A stretch of DNA of 64,000 nt. Source: Aspidapion aeneum (Eukaryota > Arthropoda > Insecta > Coleoptera > Brentidae). Both the position numbers and the translations under genes were made by a program. The DNA lies in assembly GCA_963576565.1 (NCBI GenBank), contig OY755044.1:57278108-57342107 (forward strand), read 5' to 3'. Every line of letters begins with the position of its first letter. Positions within the stretch are counted from its first letter, which is position 1. Below are positions 56,079-64,000 of the stretch, piece by piece. Under the pieces are notes generated by a model. The model saw only the letters and a list, made by a program, of their open reading frames with translations, was not told the DNA's origin and made no database searches.

Positions 56079-59000
56079 TGTTTTTGGCTAGTTTTTTAAC
56101 ATCTGATGTAATTTTTTTTTAAAATTTTTTGTGGTACATCCAAAGCCAGGTTAAAGGCTTTCAGTGGCTGTCAGTGTTTTTTTGATACCCAATCAATTTT
56201 TTAATGAAAAACAAGATCATTGGTTTTCGTAAATTACACTTTTTAAATATTTTTTTTTGGTAATATTGGTTGATTTGGAACTCGTTTTGTTGTTTTAGGG
56301 ATTCTCATAGTTTTTATTAGCTTATCTTCACAGGCTTTTTCTGGGAAAATAAAAGATCCATTTTTATTTATTAAGGAATAATAAGTTGATAAAAAAACAT
56401 GGGAGTTTTTATTGAACGGAGTCCAATTCATGTTCTTAATTCTTTAAAGTTTTTTGTAGGAAGAACATGTGTTAATTTTTTTGTAAAGAAAAATAAACAC
56501 AGTTATCTAAATTTACTTCAATTTCATTTAATTTATAGGTGGATGGATTTCCAGACATGGTCTTTTTATGTTTTAAATATATGACATAGGTAGTGTGTTT
56601 TCTTCTAACAATTTTTTTCTGCAGGTTCATTTATTTATATTTTATTATTTCCTGCTTGTGATAAGATAGAAATTGTTTCACAGATTATTTTTTAGTGCAA
56701 TCAATTTATTTAGGTCAACAAGTTAATTTTTTTTTGGCGATTTTAATTTTTTGTGGGATATCACCACTTGGTATTTGGAATATTTTTACAGGGTTTCACA
56801 CAAATTTTTCTTGGCTGAGTTGTTTTAAAGTGAATATAGCTTAACAGCTAGTAGATTTGTTTAGTTGAAAGTATTAATTAGTAATGAAAGAAAAGGAAAA
56901 TGAGTTTATTTTGCTTTGTCATTTTCTTTTCTTGTTTTTTTGGAGGTAACTGTTGATGACAATTAAGAACTTACGTCACTCAGTTACATCGGGTCAGAGG
57001 AGGGTACTACTACTACTAGTGTCGGCTCGGGAAGTTAGGAAACACAAGGCTAAAACCCTAGAGCGACATATTGGCTGAAGATCAACGCCAGAGGTCCAGT
57101 TAACATTTTTTTTTTTTGGGGTATTTTTTTTTGAAAGACAGTTTTAGGTCTTTGGTTTAGTTGTCTAGTTGTGTTTTTGTGACTGGTCAATTTTTTTTGG
57201 TACAAAATACAGCGTTGGGCTTTGGAGTGCATTTTTTAAAAATGACCTACGGGTATTTCTATCAATTAAAGTTTTCTGGTACACATTTATTTTTTTTCTG
57301 TATTGTTTTCTGCGTTCAGGTCATAGCTTGGTCATGGCCATTGGAGAGCAAACATTTATGTTTGAGCCTTGAGAAGTTTTGCCTGCTCCAGATTGAATAC
57401 AGAGAAAATGAATTTGAAGCCCAACTAGATATAATACCACAAAAGAAATGTTTAACTGAGACAGATATAGATATAAGTTTTTTTGATTTTTTTTAGTTCA
57501 TTTGTAGAGTTCATTTGTAAAGTTCAGTAATTTTTTTAAGTAGTGTCATTTTGAGTCAGTGAATTTGAGAGAGACTTTCAACTAAATATAAATGCTAGTC
57601 GGTGGTAATTGGTAAAAATATTTCCAAATTTTACTTTTTTTTTAATAATTTAATTTTTCGAAAAAAATTATTTCCTTTCTGTTAACATAACTTCTCGAAT
57701 TCTTGTTTTGGTCAAAACGGTTTGTATAGTGGTCGTAGTTTTAAAAGGTGACCAGACAGGTTATATTTTTTTAGGGGACCAAACGGGAACTTCTTGAGTT
57801 ACAAAAAGGTGAACTTTTTTGTCTTAGTTGATCAGGCAGGAATAAATAAATCTTTTTACTTCCGAATCATAATTTTAAATAACAAGATTTATTGGTTAAG
57901 TGTTTGGGTCTTATAGGAAAAAACGTTTTGTTTTTCGGAGGGTACTGGTATGATATGAAATTATTTTAATTTCATGCCAAATGTTGTTTGACGGCAGATA
58001 TGCTAGTCTTCAGTTTTTTTGTTAGTTTGCAGTTTAGGACAGTGGCGTGTACTTAAAGGGGCCTTACATCTGCGCCCATTGTAAAGCAACTTCCAACATA
58101 CTTGCTTAGCTTTTCACTTAATCTTCGTTTTGTTGCTTCTGAAATTAAAGCGTTATGTTGGATAACGATGGATGGTGTTAGACTGAGAAAGTACCTAGGT
58201 ATTTAGGGATGAAAACTTGGAAGTTGTGGACAATTGGGAAATAATTTTTTTTTTATTTCATTTTTTTTAATTTTAAAATAATTTCATACTGGTGACCTCA
58301 AATAATGAAGCAAATTTTAAATTACAATACACTTTTGTGGAATAAATGGGAAAATGTTCGGGTTAAACAATAAATTTAAGATCATTGATTTTTGGAAAAG
58401 ATTTCAACCTAAAAATAAATTTAAAAACAATAGGTTTTCTTTGATGCGACTAAACAATGAAGAGGGCATATATTTTTTTTTGTTATGCATAATATGATAG
58501 TAGTACCTTTTGTATTGCCATAATTAGGGGTTTTCCTCCCGCGAGCTGGGTGGAAATGGAAGAAATGTTTGGTTCGGAGTGTAGAAATCGAGGAACGAGG
58601 ACTTCCTGCTAATCTTTTTAGGATTTCGCAACTTCGGTTTTCGCTAAATTAAAATACATCCAAATTTGGCCTACAGGCTGAATCTCGCATTTTCCAGGAC
58701 CTTGCAGATTCGCGGAGAAAGACAATTTTTGTGATCTGTTTAGTTGTGATAGGAATTAAAATAGTAACATGCACATGAGGGAACTAGATATATTTAGGTT
58801 AAAAAGTAGTAAGAACACTGATCTGAACAATTTTCCATAATAGTGTCCTATTTTCACAGGGTGCTTCAAAATATCTTCACCCTTTCTTTGAAATAAGATA
58901 TTGTTTCGCCTGTGGGTGTTTGACCGTTTAAAAAAAATATATATGGTACAGATGGGATTGGAATGGAAATCACAAGTTTTTGGGTTTTATTGACATTATA

Positions 59001-59455
59001 CTTAGGGAATAGGGGAAATGTCTAATAAAAAGTTTTTTGGTTTTAGGCCGAGTTTTGTTGAGATAACAAAAGTTTAATTGGGGCCGGGAGTTTTATTATG
59101 CTCTTTTAAAATTAATGTAATAGTTTTTGGTTCTTGATTTTGTTCTCTGGTTTTTACGCAGGATTATTCCCAACTGTTTCATTTCAAAATATCATTTGTA
59201 AGTGATGGGGTCTCATTAGCCCTTGGACATTTGGTAGTTTTGCTTTGACTGATAGTTGCGGAAAGGGCCCAACTTAATTTTATATTTCGTGAACACCGGG
59301 AATAAAGATCTGAGAATGCATTAAGCAGTAAATTTTTTTTTTGAGTAGATGTTGTGTGTAAAGACACTTGAGTAGGCAGATTTAGTTTTACAACGTTCTT
59401 ATAGGTGATCCTTGAAATTGTTTCCATATTTGTTTTTTTGAAAGGGCACACGGGA
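56079..59455 (+). other. Gypsy-B internal region, non-coding
   Basis: It is rich in T-tracts on the sense strand, with no Gag or Pol similarity in any frame. It is collinear with the Gypsy-A leader to the octamer GGGCACAC, after which Gypsy-B has GGGA and then the 3' LTR, while Gypsy-A continues toward gag. The stretch GAAAGGGCACACGGGA (59440-59455) is the likely polypurine tract. An antisense frame at 59179-59451 is rejected as a gene. Confidence 0.85.
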
Positions 59456-62400
59456 TGTAACGTGTCATTTTTACGTTTAAGACAACGTTACATATTTGTT
59501 TATTTAGGTAAATAATCAAGGCTCTTTGATTCGTCTTTCTGTACACAAATATATAGTATTTTATAGAGCTAGGTTTGGAGGTTATATAGGGTCTAGGAAG
59601 TTACCTTAAAAGGAGGCATTCCATCGAATTACTGTGGACACTACGCACATCGCATTATCTGGACATCGTAATTGGAATTTAAGATCACAGGCTTCGGAAA
59701 AAATCACATAAAAGTTTTGATTGTTTTGTTTTTATCTGTGGAATTTTGTGATTCACTTGACGTTCATAAAGTTAAACAGCTGTTATGCTGGGGAATGGCG
59801 GCGTTGCCGCATCACAAATGGTTTCAGTAACAGGAAGGAAACATTTAGATGAACATTTCATTCCCTTACGTTTATTTCGAGGATATTGGGACAATCCGAA
59901 CCCCATATTCTTCACGGATTAGCTAGTTTTGATAGCACGAAAACATATTTAGGTTCACGGTTTGACCAGTAACAACCGAGGCTCCGCCACTTTGATATCT
60001 TTATTAATTTGATAGGGAAAGGATAAAATAAATACGAGTTATGCACTTTTGTAAATGGGAGATAAACGAGGGATAAAAACCAAGACTAAAAGAATAAACG
60101 AAATCGTGTGAGTTAACATCTGAACACTCTTGTGCCTTTAAGCAATAGTTCAGTGTGTATTTTTGGGTTCAGGTTCAGAAACAACTTTATTACTGTAGAA
60201 ATGTTTTACAAAAATGGCGTTAAACCATATGAATATTAGAGGAAAACATTTATAAAGAGCGAAGGAAACTTTTGACGAAGACTGTAACTGGAGTGCAACT
60301 AAATTCTACACTTAGTATAGCTTTACTCATATGGGAATTGGTTGAGTGTTCGAATATTCCTGGGTTTGCTGCATGCCCTGATCTCCAGTAATTGATTTTA
60401 CAGTTGATGGTTTCAATGCTGAGCTTCTTCTAGTCCGTCGGGTTATTCTTCTTCTACTTGATATGTTGGTGGGGGTCCGGTAGGCAAATGTTCGGTCAAA
60501 TGTATGGAGGGTGTCTCGACGTCCTTGTTATAAAAATTTCAACCGTGGAAATAGATCCGACAACACCTCAAGGTTTGTTTTACGTACTTCCTACCCCCTT
60601 GGTCGGTGCTGCCCCCTATATACCTGTATAGAGCTGTTGCTGTGTCTCATTGGTTAGTTTGAAAATCGCGGGTTTTTCTGGTTGGTTGGTATTGTGTTTT
60701 ACTGTCCCCACTCCCCACCAAATTTGCAAAACGGTTTCCGGCCACTTCGTTTTTTGTGTTCTGCCTGGTCTCTCTTTGCTAACAAATTTGGTTGGGTCGA
60801 CAACAGGCTCTGGGATCGCCATTGTTTTTGGTTTGGCACTGCAGCGAACTGTAGGAGATATCCCAGAGGCTGTGAGGAGTGAGTCCGTCGTGTCCAGGCG
60901 TAATCTGGAGTGACGCTCGCACCCTTTTGAGGGGAATTTAAGTCGGCCCACGCCATTTTGTACGGGGAAGAGCATTGGTAAGTTCGATTTTATTTTTTTT
61001 TTTTTCATTTTTTTTATTATTTGAGTACTCTTCAAGATAATATTTGCCTCCTAAATTGTAATTACTTTTCGTGTGAAATGTATTTTCTTTTTTTGACAAA
61101 AGACGTGGGGAATTGTTGGCGTTTTTTTATATTTTTCATTTAACCACGTGTTGGATAAAAACTATATATTGTTTTTCTCCTTTGTCTACAGCCCGTCCAT
61201 TCCACCGACATTTGGGGCTGGACGCTGGTGTGAAGCCAGGTGTAGCCAGTTGTACCCTGGGAAAGGTACGTTAGAGTTATTTTAGTTCATCTGTTTAAAT
61301 TTGCTTTATTTTATTGAGTCGACATGGGGTTCTCGATTTAAGTTACTGTGTAGGGGAACTTCGTGCAAAATTGACGAATTCCAGGAAACTGAAACATTTC
61401 ATTTTCCACAGGGTTTTACGCTCGGGCAAGAATCCCACAACCCTTTTAAGACCAAAGTGCTGGCCTAACATCATGTGCTAAGCGGGCACGAGGGGAGGCG
61501 CGAGCAGAGCAGGAGACCCGGAAGCAGTGGTGAGACAACAGGACAACAGAATTCCAGGTTTACAAAATAAAACATACACAGAATAATCAAGGACCAAGGT
61601 AGGAGCAAGCCTTAACTATAATTTTTTCACTCATATATAAATTTTTAATATAATTTAGACGTGATCTTTTCATATATTTCATATATAAGTTTTCACAGTA
61701 TAGTTTCAACATTTCTTGTAAACGCAAGATAAGGTATGACGTCATAACCCTGGTTTTGCGGCATATTTACTACATTGACTTGTTTTCCTTCCTTTCATTT
61801 ATTTAAGATAATTTTACTGTCAAATTTAAAGTGCCTTGCTATTTTGGCCCTTGTTTTCATCCATTTCATTTATTTTTTTTTTATGTTTCCGGTAATTTTA
61901 TCTGATTTTACCCTTAAAATATACAAGATGAACTAAATCTTTGCGTTATTTGTACAACCCAGTGACCAACTTTGCGGAGAGATGAGATTATATTTTTTTT
62001 TTAGCGGTTTCGTTACACATTTTTGCCTCATGGGGTGGATCTCTGACTGGGTTGCTGTCTGTCTCATTCTACCCAGCGTAGAATGATGACAGCAGATATT
62101 TGGTCTGGATCTCCCCTATGACAGAATGATTCTGGAAGTGTATTTTTTTTTAACAATCATTCATATAATTGAGTCCTACGCTGCTGACTCGATGTAGGTA
62201 CCTGACCTGTTAAAGGAGTCCATCTACCTGTAAAGTGCTTCTAGTTTTGTCATCTTAATTCAATCTTTTAGAATTTTATTCTGTTTATTTTTTTTTTTGG
62301 TTATTCTTAATTACACAAATACTCTGGAAGCCTCGGAAGTATAGAATTTCATTGTTTGGCTACAACGTTTGGGTTGGACTGTATTTTATTTAAGATCTTC

Positions 62401-62674
62401 TTTGTAAAACATTGATATTAAATAATGTGGCGCACTTAAAATTTTCTTATTTCTGAACCCCCCCCTTCTCCACTGTATAAAAGTTACCGGGCATATCAAT
62501 GTTTTACCTAGCTGGAAAATACAGTTCTGCTTCCAGATATTTGTTTAATTATTCAGTGGGTTTCAGTGTCACAAAATGGCGGCGACGTCATTAAGCTGCC
62601 ACAAATGTCACACAACTTTTTTTAAGGCCACAAATTGGCGCCCACATTTTTTTTAACTTTTTTTTAAGGCCACA
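59456..62674 (+). repeat. Gypsy-B 3' LTR (3219 bp)
   Basis: It has the same length and ends as the 5' LTR and is followed by ATTA (62675-62678). Confidence 0.95.
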
Positions 62675-62678
62675 ATTA

Positions 62679-64000
62679 TATATAAACAATAAACTTTAAA
62701 TTTATTTTAAAAAACGTACTTCCTTGGTAACGAAGTTTGAAATCCTTGATTGGGATTAAGTTCTTTTTATTTTATTTTTAAAGTAAAATAACTTTTGGGA
62801 GACGCTAAATGAATGCAGGAATGTCTTTTACAAAAAAAACTGAACAAAAATGTTCATAAATTTCGTTTCTCAGGTAAATGTTTTGAAACTGCTTGACCTA
62901 CCTTTCAACTCAAAATCATAAGTACAAATAAATCAAAGATATTTTAAGAATAATTTAGTGTGACTTTTTTTAGCACATACCAGTATATTTTTTAATCCTG
63001 TTATTCAAAAAAATGTACAGGGTGTCCCAACTTTTGAGGTTTTTATTACTTCTAGGTTTAGGGGAGATGTAAATCATCAGAGCCTAACTCATATTTTTAA
63101 ACTTAAGCATCCGTATTTGAGAATGTAACCTCAAAAACGTTATTGATTATATTTTTATTGTAACTATATGTCTATTCAGACGTAAATTAAATTTAATTGC
63201 TTGTTTTTAAGAGTTAGGTATTTACTGTTTACATCCAATAACTATTTTACCGCCGACACTGGTAAATCGATAGACATTAAACATACTTATATTGTGTGTC
63301 GTACAGCTTTGTTATAGACTTTCCAAAAAATATTACTTTATTTTTTCTAACTTATAGGCGCATGTTAAGGTCAAAGCGAATTCTTTTAATGAATGAAGTT
63401 TTGCCGCTGTTCCGGGTCTTTTGGTCTCCGTTGCTCTCTTAATACGTTAATAAATAATACTATCTACCTACCTATCAAGTAAATCTTTAAAAAAATATTG
63501 ATTATATTAGATTTTTATTTGCCATATTAGTTATATAATTCACACTTCATATATATGGTATGTCAACTAAATGCATAGTTAATATTTAAAATTATACTTA
63601 TAAAAAACACAAAAATTACAATACGAATAATAAAATTATGGTTGTTATTTTAACCTGGTTTTCAGTTACTCTGGGAAAATAATCATATAATAAATGATAA
63701 ATTAAATTCAAAATGTCAAGCTTCTAAAAGAATACAATATCTAAATCCCAATCAATTTCCAAGGTTAAATTAAATATCAAGTTACTTATTTATAATATAC
63801 TGATAACAGTGACCTAAAATGTAATGAAAACACAGACATATTATGCCGCGTCAATTTTAGGCACAATTAAGCCGGAGTCTGGTCTGGAAGACATTTTTTA
63901 TTTATAGTGTGTTATTGTTCTTATTACTTTTTTTTATTATTATTATTATTTTACTTTTCTTATGTATTATTTTATTTTTATTACTTTTTATGTTTTACTA
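62679..64000. other. No gene seen; AT-rich flank
   Basis: It contains TACAGGGTGTCCCAA at 63016, a motif often seen at ends of dispersed insect repeats, and an ATT-rich stretch near 63930. No coding frame was recognised. Confidence 0.5.

Larger units (their letters stand above)
52843..62674 (+). mobile_element. Gypsy-B, complete non-autonomous (LARD-like) LTR retrotransposon
   Basis: It is 9832 bp long. LTRs of 3219 bp lie at 52843-56061 and 59456-62674, both starting TGTAACG and ending GGCCACA at a constant offset of 6613. A tRNA-Lys primer-binding site follows the first LTR and a short purine-rich stretch precedes the second. ATTA is duplicated at both ends. The 3394-bp internal region has no gag, pol or env. 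It matches the proximal 3.4 kb of the Gypsy-A leader. These features fit a Large Retrotransposon Derivative, mobilised in trans. Confidence 0.9.

Noticed and set aside
59179..59451. 90-residue antisense frame in the Gypsy-B internal region, partly kept in Gypsy-A
   Set aside because: Comparing the two copies by eye, changes fall at all codon positions without third-position excess, and Gypsy-A has a frameshift. No sign of coding selection.

Overview
This window reads as AT-rich insect nuclear DNA, with no bacterial gene organisation. It holds three Bel-Pao LTR retrotransposons, two related Ty3/Gypsy-type elements, microsatellites, foldback DNA, and two exons of a host gene with consensus splice sites and matching phase. 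The species cannot be told; a beetle is only a guess, from a remembered resemblance to long-LTR gypsy elements of flour beetles.

Left part (1-17.3 kb, all minus strand). BEL1 (1 to about 5.2 kb) has an uninterrupted Gag-Pol frame that runs off the window, with its leader, a Tyr-like primer-binding site and its 5' LTR to the right. Next is Gypsy-A (about 5.2-17.34 kb): a 3.1-kb 5' LTR, a tRNA-Lys primer-binding site, a roughly 5.2-kb untranslated leader, and decayed gag and pol joined by what looks like a -1 ribosomal frameshift signal. It is cut off after RNase H.

Middle part (18.3-32.7 kb) is a nested pair. BEL2, decayed, sits in a (TA)n tract. BEL3, nearly intact with 413-bp LTRs that differ at about four sites, sits inside the 5' LTR of BEL2 and is flanked by the 5-bp duplication GAGGG.

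The host locus (37.8-47.4 kb, plus strand) has two CUB-domain exons separated by a 9.2-kb intron. The intron carries a decayed, non-LTR-like reverse transcriptase (YLDDG type). A foldback element of about 3.6 kb splits it, built of GGCGCC-rich ends and inverted arrays of a unit of about 118 bp. That element is itself split by a 1.36-kb insertion containing a 114-bp near-perfect hairpin.

Right part (52.84-62.67 kb, plus strand) is Gypsy-B, structurally complete but without genes. It has two 3219-bp LTRs at a constant offset of 6613 bp, a 4-bp ATTA target duplication, a tRNA-Lys primer-binding site and a 3.4-kb internal region with no gag or pol. That internal region is homologous only to the first 3.4 kb of the Gypsy-A leader. 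Gypsy-B therefore looks like a LARD-type non-autonomous retrotransposon whose proteins would come from intact relatives of Gypsy-A. This pair is the most interesting content of the window.
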